From Ifrita kowaldi (lineage: Eukaryota; Chordata; Aves; Passeriformes; Cinclosomatidae), in contig VZRS01007399.1 of the NCBI GenBank assembly GCA_013398055.1, positions 259,004 to 323,003 on the forward strand: a stretch of 64,000 nucleotides of DNA, written 5' to 3'. This document shows, piece by piece, positions 1-13,000 of the stretch; positions within the stretch are counted from its first letter, which is position 1, and each line of letters starts with the position of its first letter. Made by a program: the position numbers and the translations under genes. The notes beneath the pieces were generated by a model. That model was not told the origin of the DNA. It searched no databases and was given only the letters and a program-made list of their open reading frames with translations.

Positions 1-2354
1 GCTTGCAATGGAAGCAAGCACCAAATTCAATGAAACCATTTAATACTAGGAAGAAGAAAAACAGATAAGCATTCAGCGTAATAATTACAGGAGCAGCTAT
101 TTTTTGGGTATGTCTCAGCCTGGAATAATTTTTCTAGGATATTCAAAACAGATGCTCTTTTAATTAGAAGCAGAAAATCCGACTTTCAGCTAGCAACACC
201 CGAGAGTATGTTTGAGTGTATTGGAGATAAAACACCAAGTTTACATAAGTTCTACCACCTTCTGTTATGTAAATGTCTGCTTATGTATACATCTGCTCGG
301 TGGCATCAGCTCAGTCAGGATGTCTGCCTCTCCCTGCGGCTGTGACATCTCCCCTGCACAGAGGACAGACTACAAGTCAATAAAATAGCAGGAGCTGCTC
401 TTCTTGAACAACAGTGGTCGAGATCTGTAGCTTTTCAAAGAGTGGATCCTGGGTTCTAGTGCCTGTGCTGTTTATATGCTATTTAGTTAGCTGTGCTGTC
501 TGTGGCTATACATAGAACCAGATTTATTACTATGGGTATGTTACCAAGAGAGCAGATCCAGCCTGATAGGAGAAAAAATACTAATTCCATTCAGTCAAAA
601 AAATATCTCCTGTAGCCTGCTTATCCTTGTCTCTATTTTATAGCCATGACAGCAGTAATAGATGTCTGAGAAATACCTAAGCCAGAATAAACCTCAGTAG
701 AAAACCCAAAATGAAATGTGACCTCTCAAAAATTTTAATTTTATGACAGCAAGAATACAATAGCACCTCATTGCAAATGACAACTTCATAGACATAAAGA
801 AGCCAAACCCATATTATCACCACAGATCACTCCGTGTCTAAATGTGGACAAGAAGAATGAGAAGGGAAAAGCAGAGCCTTGTTTACAATACTGTCTTCTT
901 GAGGTTCAGGCAGCCATTCCAAAAATAATAGCCAGCAAGTCACAACAAAAAGCATTGCCTGGACCTTAGCTCCTTTTGGCTCTACATAAGGTAAAAGTTA
1001 AGTATAGCGGTTTTATTCCTTCACAGCGCAGGGTTGTCCATGACAACATAGTTACCACAATTCTTATCTTCCACGCTGTTTTGACTGCCTGAAGTTTGCA
1101 TTTCCAAAGGCAGAAATATCCTACCATTTTAACTTTCTCCTGGTTCAAGTCTAAGTTGGAAGGTGAGAAGTGAGTGTGCAAGAGGCACCCTGGTGGTCTA
1201 AGATGACACAATCAATCATGAGACTTACCTAAGCTCAGCCAAGGGCCAGTATCACATATTCTGAGAGCCCTAGAACCAGGGATGTCTATCAAAGACTGCT
1301 CACCTCTGATAAAAGGGAAAGACAACTTCTTCTTGAGCTCTTTTAGTTACTTTACAGAATGTAAAAAGATCTAATGGAATGGGGCTTTAACTGGCTCACA
1401 GGCTCACAGTGCTAATGAGACCTGCAGTAATTAGTTTGATCAATACTTTCTCAGTGGATTTGATAAAAAAGGTTGGGTATTTAGATGGTCCTGCCATATT
1501 GAACACATGTGCCATACCCAGATTAGCTTGCAGACCCCGGCCCTAAGCAGACCACAAGACATCTGAACACAGACTGTAGCTGCTTGTTACTATAGAGAGG
1601 ACAGTGTGGGAGGCAAGCTGTAGAGTTTTAAATAGGTTTTTAAGACCTAGAAAAAAAGCCTGAGTCAACTGCAGAGAATAGGGAGAGTGAAGGAAGGAAA
1701 ACTGATACAGTGAGATGCATAAGCAGATTGTCAAGACTTGTGACAGTTGGTGCTTTCCTTAGAGCTTCAGCTTTCAGAATTAAGGGACTAAGGGGAGAGA
1801 TTGATTTAATTTAATATTAGAACAATTTTAGCTCTTGACCAGGTCATTTCAACATCAAATTTGTAACAGCCTCTCTGAAATCACACATTAGCGGAAACAG
1901 TGAGTCCTTTAGAAAGGGGAAAAAAGTTCAGGAGATGCATCATTTATAGAACTGATCTATTGAGAAGTAAAATATTCTTATCATAAATATGGTCTTGTTT
2001 TGAATGTCAGTACTTTGACAGAATCACATGGAAGTGATGAAAGGAACTAGCAAATTTCTGGAGCACAGAAGGCTAAATGAGAATAAGATAAGGAAATACA
2101 GTGTTTTCCTTCCATTGTAGCTGCCTCGGCATGCAGCATTTAAAAGCTAGCTTCAAACTGCATAGTGCTGTCCAAAGCGAATCTTGAAATCATGGTAGTT
2201 GGGGCTGGATATTGAAAGGTGCACTGTAGATATCTTCTTCACGAAGAATGACTTGAACTTTTCTATTATAAAAACCTTTTTCTTTTAGAATTCAGGGAAA
2301 TGAATAGTGAATACATCCCTGACTGTCTGCTGATCACTAGGACAGCTCTAAGGC

Positions 2355-2535
2355 TCCTGAAGCACTCTGCAAATACAAATTCTTTCATTCACACGCAGGA
2401 GCTGCAAAACCAGCCTTATTGCTACGTTACAGAAGAATAAATGGTGGTTTGGGCACACCATATGACAAGCTGAAGGTCACACAGTTAAGGAGGAGCAGAT
2501 CTTGGAATGAACCAGAACAAGCCTATAATTCCTGG
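2355..2535 (-). repeat. MIR-like ancient SINE remnant
   Basis: The plus strand has AAGCACTCTGCAAATACA, then a low-complexity middle, ACAGAAGAATAAATGG, and AAGGTCACACAGTTAAGGAG followed by GGAATGAACCAGAAC. These follow the order of the reverse complement of a MIR element: ..gcgctttacaaat.., ..ttacagatgaggaaa.., ..aaggtcacacagc.., ..ggattcgaaccc... It is strongly diverged, as expected for an element older than birds. Boundaries are approximate. Confidence 0.5.
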
Positions 2536-4549
2536 TCCCCCTTGGTTGGCATTCTTTCCTATTCCTATGCTCGAGTCTGATGACTCCACAGCACTGTAAA
2601 TACCAGCCAGTCCTTCAGTACAGAAGGACAGGGTTTGCTTTAATGCTATTTTTAGTTAAGCAGATCCCACTTTTAAATCTGCAACGCCTTCATTTTCAAT
2701 ATCGTGATTATGTTTAATGTTCCATATGAAGATGAGGGGATTAGTATGAATCAGAAAGCACAATGCAGCGTAGGCAGTACCATGCTGCCTTCTGAAACAC
2801 CAGCACAGAGCAAGTAGGAGCTTCGGAGGGGGCTTTACAGGGGGAAAAGGCATTAGGCAGCTGGACGTGTCAGCTGGGTGCCTCATCAGGCAGCTGGTGC
2901 GAGTGGAAGGTCAAGAGCACATTTACTGTTTACTGAATTTGTAAATTACTGATTATTCAGCTCACTAAGCAAGGCAGGCTCATTGCCTGCGCGTGATATT
3001 CCCCCTCCTGTCAAGCCTAAGCACATATGGAAGAGAAGGAATTCTCAACTATATTTTGATAGATGGATGTCATTAAAGTATCATAATAAAGGACATAAAG
3101 AGCCATAATGGGTAGGTCACTAGTAAGTATAAGCACAGTTCCGTGTTGGTCAGAGAACAGGTATAGAAGTCCAGCTGAGCACCGAAAACGGCAGTTCTCT
3201 GTCTCCGCAGAGCTCAGGGGCTGCCTCGCTAACCAGGAGATGGCAGGATTCGGTGTCGGTGTCCATGGGAAGCAGCAGCCTAGGAGTTAAAGAGGGGTGT
3301 TCACTCACATTGCACTGCCAGAGACAGAGGCAGTAGCCAGACAGACCCTGTCTCAGAGCCAGAGATATTTCAGAAGTACAGAACTTCTGGCCGGCAGAAG
3401 CTGTGGGAGCTACACCACAAGGAAGGAGACTGCCAAGAAAGGAAATAACGAAATGGTCTGCAACATGAGGGTCAGAGAAAAAAATTGCATGGTGGGCCTT
3501 GAACCAACAAAACAGATTTGTTCTTTCTGTCCTGTCTGTCAGCAAGAGAGATGATTTTGGAAATAAGCTGTTCAAGAATTCGTAAGAAAGTGACCTGAGA
3601 TGGAGTATACCATCATCACAGCTTGCAAAATGAATGAACTCTGATGTCTTCTAGTCTGCCTACATCGGGGCAGTCAAGGATGACTGACATAAGGGTGCTT
3701 GTGGTAGCTTCAACTGAATAAACCCAAATGAAAGGAAAACATGGGGAAACTATGTCCAGTTCTTAGGTTAGCCAAGTGGCCAAATAGCCACGTCTTCCTC
3801 TCCAAAAGTGTATCCTTGCAAAGGGAAATATCTGCCACAAGAAGAATCAAAATGTGACACTTCTGGAGTGAACAGGGCTAAAGGATACCCTCTCTACCCC
3901 ATCTTTTGTTGCTGCCATATCTACCAAGACCCTTTATGAAAAGGGAAAAAATATTTACCCCCTCCTGTACTTGACTGCTCAGACAAGACTGGGAGTGAAG
4001 ATTAACAAGTTACCAGATCTTCCCAGGGTAAAGACAAGAAAGGTCAGATAAAGAGGAATTATAGGTAAAGTCAGTGTTTGGCATGGAGGGATGGAAATAA
4101 GGGTCAAATATAGCAGACAAATGAGACAGAACATTTCTCAGAATATTGGAAAAACAGAAGTAAATACTCCAGGTGGGAGGATGGACTTGAAAACAAACAA
4201 AATTAAAAAGCCCTAAAATGCTTATGTCAGTGGAAGAAAACAAACCAGCAATGAAAATCAGGCGTTAAATCCAACAGACTATGAATAAACTGCACTGTTT
4301 CAGATGTTCTACACCAAGGCCCAAGCATGCCACTCAATCTATACATATCACTAGAAACCAGGCTTTACAGGCAGTGTTCAGGCACCGGAAGCAGGGCAAG
4401 TGAGGTAATGCATTGGTGAGAGGGCAGTGGAGAGTATTCTGCTAGATATGCCAAAAAGAGCTGAGTTTTGTGATGGCCACTTTCATTTCTCAATTCTGGC
4501 TCAGATAATTCTGCATCAGAAAAGGGATATTCACCTGAGATGACTACTT

Positions 4550-4569
4550 AGAAAACTACGTAGTTTTCT
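4550..4569. repeat. Perfect 20-bp palindrome
   Basis: The sequence AGAAAACTACGTAGTTTTCT reads identically on both strands with no spacer. The centre is TACGTA. No flanking repeat extends it. It could be a dimeric protein site or chance. Nothing nearby tells which. Confidence 0.9.
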
Positions 4570-6984
4570 CTTCTTTCTTTCCTTACTTTTAGAGTAGGAC
4601 TACTTTAATACAGACTTCCATGGAGACAGTTCAAGACTTTTTCAATCACACTTTGGTTTCCAGACCCTGCATTATCCTAAAATGCATGAAATTGCATCTG
4701 ACATTCTGAAAGATCTGTTTCAAAAGAGGCACTATCAGCTTCTCAAAGCACTTCATGCAGCTCAGTTCTCAGTGGACAGATGGGAACACCAAGGTGCTGC
4801 CAAAGCGTATCTCAAGTCTTGCAGCAAACAGAAAATACACATACATATACTGTTTTAGAGTATATGTGAAGGTGTTCCTCTAAGCCTTCTCGATATAATT
4901 TACTATACAAATGTGTATCTCAGTTGTAGGTGCTGTTGCAAGCTATGATCTCATGCCCACACCTGGTTTCCTACCATGGTGCTGTGGTAGCTGACCTTGG
5001 TGAGGTTTGAACAGTCCTGGAGGACTGGAGCTTTTAAGAGGATTTGAAAAATTCCCTGAGTCACAATGAGATGCTGGGCAGTACATACCCAGTTCTTGGA
5101 AAACGTTGTTCCTACAAGTGACTGTGTACTCACGGAGTAGCTGTGCACAGGACATGGACCCCGTGTGGGAGCTGACTCTGAGGGTCTTCAAGAAAGAGGA
5201 GGGAAGGCAGTGGCTTACACTCTGTCTGACTGAAGTTTTATTTTAACTCCTACTTTAAAAGTTGTCAGATTATAAAAGAATAACATTCCCAAGGAATTAC
5301 TAAAGAGAACTATGGGACAAATTAAGCTGGCAGAACTACTGTGGAATAAATACGATGCAAACAGCAGAGGCAGAAAGCCAGGCAACTATTTCCTATACAA
5401 AAGTATGGCTAGAAACTGCTTCTCCCTTGTTTTCATCTTCTCTCAACCACAAAAGGCCTAGGTAAAATCTAGACAGAGATAAACATCACACCTAGCAGGC
5501 AGTGTCCATATACCCCGGGAGTCTGTGCAGTATCTTGACTCCTTTGTGCTTTCCACCTTTTCTTCTTTCCGAAATACATTTCAACTCATTTTGTCTTTTG
5601 AGCTTGAAAGAATAATCAAGAAGTGAAACTTTTAAGTGAAAAGCAGGTCTAGAGATCCTCAGGCTGCTGAATACTGCAATTATGGATCTTCAGTTGTTGG
5701 AAGGAGCAGCAAAATGTGATGTACTAAATTGCAAAGACTTTAGCACATATTTTCAGCAAATATACATGTGTTACAGTTTTGATCTCCTTTCTACAGAGGA
5801 AGAGCAGCCACTTCCATCACAGACTGGAAGCTTCTCTTGGAAAAGAATGGGAAACTGAGATTTGGATTTTGCACAAACTGCTAGTGACCCCCTTTGCTGT
5901 TTTGTCAGAGGCTCTGCAGCATTGCCTCTGTGCTTCACCCATCCCCACACTAAGCTTTCAAAGGTCTGTTAGAAATCAACTGCAGAATAATTACTGCAGT
6001 GCTTGGCTCCAGATCTAACTTGGAAAGTGCTAAGTCATCAGCTCTACAAGATATAAATTATCACTTCTGGTCAGTCTCAATGAAAAATATGAAAGCCACG
6101 GCATCTTGAAAGAGCATCTAGACATATCTTAAGTCCAGTCCAAATAAAATACAAACACATGATGGAAATGTGTAATGCTTTCTCCAGTGGTTTGTGGTGC
6201 CTTTAGCACAAAGGGGCAGATAAGGATGGCTTTGAGACTGAGCAGTGCTTGTGCCATCCTGGGTATATTTGTTATGATCTAAACCTGGTCTGAAAAGCGG
6301 GAAAGACTGTTATAGTGGAACTTTTCCATAATCTTAAAATAAATCCATCTTGAACACTTTCCTTTTCAGAGTTCCATTCTTTGTGCCTGACTGCAAGGTG
6401 AAAGTCACATCTAGACAGAAATACTGGTCCAGGAGATAAATGCACTAGAAAAAAATATTTTGGTTATGAATTGCTATTGAACATTTTCCGATTCTCACAT
6501 TTACCATTATTCTCTAAGTAATTTCTGCAATCGGTGTTTGGACTGAAGACTAAACAATTTAATTTTTTCTAAACCCTAGCATTGCAAACCACTTGATAAA
6601 TAGCTCATGTGAGCTGTTTCCATTACTTTGAGTGAAACCAGGCTCCTTTTGCAAATAGTTGTCTTAGAGGCCAGCATTTGCCTTCTTTAAATACTTCTAT
6701 TTGTCTAAGATTAGCTGTTTCACAAACATTCTTTGACATGATTTCTTCAAACTTCTTTGCTAAAATACTGTTAAGATGAGAATACTGCTCATAGATAAAA
6801 CACTCAATTTTCTTAAAACAGAGACAAAATGTACTTTTGGTTATTTGTTGTACTGTGATAATAGGATATTAATCAAACAATTAAGGAACATTTATCCAGT
6901 TATTGTGCAGAAGCCAGAACTATTGCTTCAAAGTACCTCAGAGTCTTATCCAGAAAATGTTTCCACATGGAAAGGATGTACCAA

Positions 6985-7062
6985 TGCTCCTATTTTATAG
7001 CCTAAGAGCAAGACCTAGAGAGGCTGAACAGCCTTGTAGAGATCACCCAGAGCCTTTGAGAA
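6985..7062 (-). repeat. Possible MIR-like SINE fragment
   Basis: The plus strand reads CCTATTTTATAGCCTAAGAG, then CTAGAGAGGCTGAACAGCCT, then GATCACCCAGAGCC. This resembles the MIR core in reverse orientation (ccattttacagatgagg.., ..cagagaggttaag.., ..ggtcacacagc). Similarity is weak and this is offered as a candidate only. Confidence 0.3.
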
Positions 7063-10000
7063 AAAGGAAAACATAAACAGGGGCTCCACTGGAATACCTT
7101 TCCTTTCCTGAAGAAAAAGGAAAACTAAATCACTGAGTGACCCTCTCCAAACAGCACCACTCAGTCACAGAGCACTGATGCTTGTAAGATTATTTTAGGA
7201 ATATTCCAGGCACGAGTCTTTGTTTTAGGCCCTCTGACACTTCATATAATTCCTGAACCCCAGTGGTACTGAGGTAGGATGTATTTTGGCACACCACAAA
7301 AAGTCCCAAGATATTGTGAAAGATTTACTTAGATATCCTTCTGTAAAAAATGCAAGAGTCTTTACAAGTATCCCATTTACTTCTAACTTTGAAGTTAAAA
7401 AATCACAAATGCTTTAGCTAGCTAAATATTTATAATAGCTTGTCTTTATGCATGCAATGCATAATGCCTTCCAAGTACTTTAACAGGCTAGAAATAGAGA
7501 AACATCCAAAGCTGAAAGAGCCATATTTGGGGTGAAAAATGGAAATTGTTTAAAAACATCACATTCAGTTAGAAATGACACATTTTAATGTATGGGCTAT
7601 TTTGAGTCAAGCAGGCGGTAAGGATTATAGTTAGAATTTGGCCAGAATATCAGACCAGGATATCATACTTGCAAAAGAGAGCAGCTGTCAGTAGTAAAAG
7701 TAAATAAGCAATAGGAGCCCTCCAAAGAAAGAGACATCTGCACCCATGGCCAGCCTGGAGGCCGAGCTCAGGCATGACCTGGGTACAGCAATTTCACTGC
7801 TCTTTCCTGCAGTGCCCTAGGTTTCCTCGTGAGGAAACATTACCTGAAATAAACATCTACTGTCCAAAATTACCCACAAGATGCCCAAGGCATACAGCGT
7901 AGTTATACTCATTTGTCTTACAAAGTTCTTGGAACAGGGATGCTCTTCTTTCAGCATAGGTTTTCCCTCACTCAAGCAGCAATGCTCCCTTTTCTACCAC
8001 TTGGATTTCTTCCCTGAACACCACAGCCCTTTGGTATCAGCCAGCACAACAGCAATGGCAACAGGTGAAAGCCCTGGGTTCTTTCCCAGTGCATGCCTAC
8101 AACTGCTGGATATAAAACATCTTCATGAAAAATTCGTGATGCTGGCAAGAACAGCCACAAGATGGGTATTCCAGTGATGCTACAAGATGTCAACATTGCC
8201 ACTTGACAGCAGTTGGCAGCAAAGCTTGACCTCAGCATTCACTGCTTTGGGTATTTGCAAATCAACTCCCATGTCATGAAATGCTATTTTCTTTACTGGT
8301 AAAGAATGAAGGGAGACACATCTGCTCTTCAAACAATACATTTATCTGTACAGTCAAAACTTTGGGTAGACAGGCATACAATTAATTGCCCAGAGTGCGT
8401 GAAAATTTGCACTAAATTCATTTTTATATATTCCATTAGCCAATTTTCTGTAGCTTATCTATTTATGTATCAATTGTTGTTATGTGTGCCTGCAAAATGC
8501 AAAGCTTTATTCTCCATAAATCAGAAATTGCATTGTGGCACTTGTGCCCTTTGGTTTTTTCTCTGCTTTTAAAGTCTGTTTACCAAATGCTGTGGTTTTG
8601 TTTGCTGAAATTTCATGACAGATGCAGACTGCTAGTGCAATGAAAATGCATTTGCCCATTCCTGCGGACTCCCAAAGAGCTCAAACCAGAAAGGCATGGG
8701 GGAAGGAGAGCAGGGAGAACCAGCACTTCTCTCATGTCACTTGGCTGTGGAGACTCGGCTGGGTGCTGTAAAGCACCGAACATTCTGTGACCAACAAAAA
8801 ACACTCTCTCTTTTGTGTCTCAGTTGCAGCTCCAGACCCCTCCTTTCACCAAACAGACATGCTGTCTAAAAGCTGTTACTTCAATGTTTTCTTCCATGTA
8901 TAGCAGTTCTGGAAATTTTCCTATCTGGGCTGCTCAGTGGTCACAGATGAGATCCTAACCTCTTTCTACAAGGTTTCATACAAATTTATTGATCAAAAGC
9001 TGCAGCCTGAAGTCAACAAAACTGGCAAGGAAAGTGGTGTTATTCTTCACCTGAGACAGAGAATGTCACTTCTTTGGGGTGGGTCTCCTTAGTCTAGATG
9101 GCCTATGAAGAAAGCACACTAAAGAAGATATATACAACCTGGGGCAATGTTTCTGAATTTGAGGTAGATTTATTCCAGTTCAAGGATATTATGACTGTAA
9201 TATTTTTTTCCTTTCCTTTCAGCTTGAGATTTTCATGGAATACCTAGTGTCAAACCAGACTGACTTGCCTAGGATAATAAAAGACACCATTTCCCAGAAA
9301 TGGGAGACAATTTTCTGAGTCCCCATCTAGTATCTTATCATACCTTCCTTCCTTATTTCTGCACCTTCCAACACCACAGTACATTGAATACTACTTCGGC
9401 TTTGATTGTATATCTGTTATATACAGACAGAATAGCTCTGTATAGGAGTCTGTAAGCTCCTATCCTGCCTTTTTCTAGTCAAGATACACATCACGGGCTT
9501 TGAGAAGGATGGGAAAAGAGTAATGGCAGTAACTGTTTCAAAGCCATGTGGCTGACTGAAAACTGTCCCATAATACAAATATGAGATATATGTACAGCTA
9601 TAAGTGAGCATCCCTTTGGAAGCACACACCTGACAAATCCCTTGCAATCTCCATCTAAGCTAACATAGCTTCAGATGAACCTTTTCATCCAAGACTCAGT
9701 ATATTCACTGACTCTCAGTTAAAACAGAAAGGCAGCTACTATGCCAAAGGGAGATGTTGTGAACTGCTCTCGGCTGGGAGTCTCATTTATGCAGTTTACA
9801 GAAAGGCTCTGAAAAGCTGCAGAGTAACGTGAAACACAAATGGTAACAGGGTACAATGAGGCTGTTCTCACAATTGCCTCATCAATAAACATCATAAAGG
9901 ACTTGCGTCAAGAAATAGTACTCCATCTACACTATAAGCAAACCATAATAAATAATGAAAACATAAATAGGAGAGCAATAAGGAAGGCAGGCAGGGAGTA

Positions 10001-13000
10001 CAAATGAGACCACTGAAACACAAATAAAGCAGCAAGGTTACTGGTGAAAACAGAGGATATTTTCTATATAGGAAATTGTGCGTATCTTTCTGCTACAATA
10101 GACATCAGTACTAGGGTGAAGAGTAAAACGCACAGATTCATTCTTTTATCAAGATGCTGGAGTACAAGTCCTTTGTGTTTGCAAAGAGTCATTTGGGAAA
10201 AAGTAATTTGAATTTATTTTTAAGTGAAGCACTTGCGCATCTCACATTGCCATGTGAATCAGAATTCAAGGAGCTTTTATTTCTGCAGTGTTACTCACTT
10301 CAAAGAGCCTCTATTCTTGACTGAGTATATCCACACAGTCCATTTTGGTTTGTGCAATCAACGTTAAATTCACCTGACTAGATTAACTGTCTGAAGCACC
10401 TCCACACAGACAGACAGTAAATAAGGAAAAGAGATGCACCATAGACAAAGAAAACAATAAGACAGGACGGACAGGACTACAAAACTCATTTTATCTCATG
10501 CTGCAGGCAAAGCTTGCCTCTAAAGGTATGAGGTGAGTGAAAATGCAGTCCTTAATTCATCCAACAAATGCACAAACCACATTAGCACAGAAAATGAAAA
10601 AGCTAGCATTCATATAAAAAGGCTATTGAAAAACTAAGTTGAAGATAAAAATTGGAATCTATTTATTATTGAGTTCTTAAAGGATAGGCATTTTCTTTAA
10701 TTAGAAGCAAGCATCCACATAACAAATGCAACCTTGTAACTTTTAATAGCTGAAGCATAATCATAATCAGTTGTGATGGAAATTCCAGATTGCATGCTCT
10801 CATCTCTCGACCTTGGAGTCACCATGTTTCTCTCTATCTGTAATTAATACCTCTGTATTAGGGGGAAATGACTTTGTAGTGAAAGTCAATAAATACAGGG
10901 AGTCTAACGTCCTTCATATTGTCACAAGTGCCACAGGTCGAGTCTGTGCTGTAGCCCAGCAGCTGCACAGGCAGTGCTTGTCTTCCTGGACAGAAAGGAC
11001 TGACCACAGAAGGTCAGGGAGGTGCACACCCCATTTGCAAGCACAATGAGGGCACTGGAGAGCTGACCCACACAGCTTCATGCAGCTCCTGGTCATGGAC
11101 TCCCTTCTGTCAGCAAAGGAAGGGATGGGATGTTGGTACATAGAACCTGCTGGAAATCAAGGCTGTAATTTAACTGCCTTTCAGATGTCCTGTATGTAAA
11201 ACTGGAGCTATCAAGCAGCTGCATAACAAGTACTGATCTTCTAGCATCAAGTGGTGGTAGAGCAGAACAAACTGCATTAACAAACTAAGCACTCACACGG
11301 TCCAGACCTTTCTCCTTCAAAACGCTCCCTTTGTTCCACAAGTTTCACAAAAAGAAAAAATGTTTACATCTTGTTGGAGAGGGGGATTTATGTCCCTCTC
11401 TACTCTTCTCCAGGTTAAAAGTAACTGATGACTCCTCCAGCTTTGGCTGGAGGCCATGGCAACATCAATTATGTGGGATTTCCCAGCTTTATACTTGAAG
11501 AAACTCAATTTTACCTAAAAAAAAAGTCCCACAAACCCAAAACACCCCCAGAAACCCAAAAAGAGAAAGAAGAATGAAGAAACCAATCCACACAAACCAA
11601 AGAGCACCAAATTTATCTTCCATCGGTCTCTCTGCATTAAAAAAAAGAAAATTCATGGTTTTGTCCCCTACCCCTGCATTCCTCACGGGTCAGAATTGTT
11701 GGGCTGCAGAATAACAACAAAATGCAGCAACAAGTTTTGCCTTTGAGCTGCAAAAGAAATGCTATTGCCTTCGGTGGCACTTGGGCAAGAGCTCAAACTC
11801 TGTTCTGAAAGACCAGAAGAAAGAGGAACAAAATGATGCGAGGAGTAAACTCAGAGAAATGCTGATTGAGAGATACTGAAATGTTATTTCCTGGAGTAAT
11901 TATTTGCCTCAGTGAGTGCCCAGAAATCAGCCACACTTAAGGTAGTTTGACACTTCACACAGCCTTGTGTAGCACAGCTCTCCAGTTAAGCTACATACTT
12001 AGATTTCTAATGTGCCTCTCCTCTTTATGGCATCATTTAGAATATTTTATTAGCCATATTTTAAAAATCCCACATGATTTCTTCAAAACTAGTCTCTATT
12101 TGCCTTGCAACTTTGTATGTGTAAAATAGGATACAGCTTCCGATTTGTATGATATCTGTAAAGAAAAACATTCAGCTGCATAAAAAGGATTCTATAATCT
12201 TCTGGGATAGAACACAAGCTCCTTCAAGAACCAGAGGCACTCAAAAAAACCCCCCACCCCTGCCCCTGCAATTACATCTGGGAACGTGGTGTTCTGCCTC
12301 TGACAGAGAACTTCACTGTTGAAGAACTTGTTTTAATTATTTTCCTATTTGAAGGAACAGCTAACCACTCTCTGAACTCCCTGCCTCATTCCCTCTCTAT
12401 AGCACTGGATTTTGTACAAACACAAACAGGCAAGCCACCTGTAAAACCCAGGTAATTTTACAGCACGTCCAAAGCAAATGAAAAAATAAAGTGCAGCTAA
12501 CAGGGACTCTGGGGCCTCCAGCAGGGTGAAGAGAGAAGCAAGAAACACAGCCAGTGTCTCAGTCTCTTCAAAAACAGCAACACAAAACGTACAGAGCAAG
12601 CACAGCAGGCAGAGCTGGAGCACAGCCACACTCCTCCTCACGCCAGAGCTAGACTGTTCCTTGTGCCCTTTGATGGTAGAAGTTAGCACTGGCAACAGGC
12701 ACACAGTGCTTCAAAACCTGCACACCGAGGTGTCTGTAACTTGAATAAAGAAACTTACAAGTGAAAGGTCACAGCCCAATGCATGGATCGCAAAAGGAAA
12801 GACATGTAGCAACTTCTCGTGAGGCACTGGGACAATTTGCATACGCTGGGTACAAGACAGCAACACATGGCACAGGAGCTTGTTGACAAGTTAATGACTG
12901 TATTACTTACTCTGGTGCCTAAACAAAAGAAGATGCACCTCTGTAGTTTTATAAGTCAAACTTCAGAAAGTGGTACCTAAATATGTGCATCTTGTCAGTG

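Noticed and set aside
3150..3575. 141-codon minus-strand open frame in the intergenic flank
   Set aside because: It is the longest frame in the flank, but it overlaps plus-strand frames, has no domain or motif I recognise, shows Cys/Leu/Ser-rich arbitrary composition, and lacks neighbouring exon-like signals. It is treated as chance.
4715..4815. Another possible MIR remnant (CAAAGCACTTCATGCAG and ACAGATGGGAACACC)
   Set aside because: Two short words in the right order but no supporting sequence between or after them.
12345..12704. 119-codon minus-strand frame rich in Leu/Cys, resembling a membrane segment
   Set aside because: The hydrophobic run comes from a CAG/CTG-like, AG/CT-rich DNA stretch. 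An opposite-strand frame overlaps it and nothing supports a promoter, splice sites or homology.
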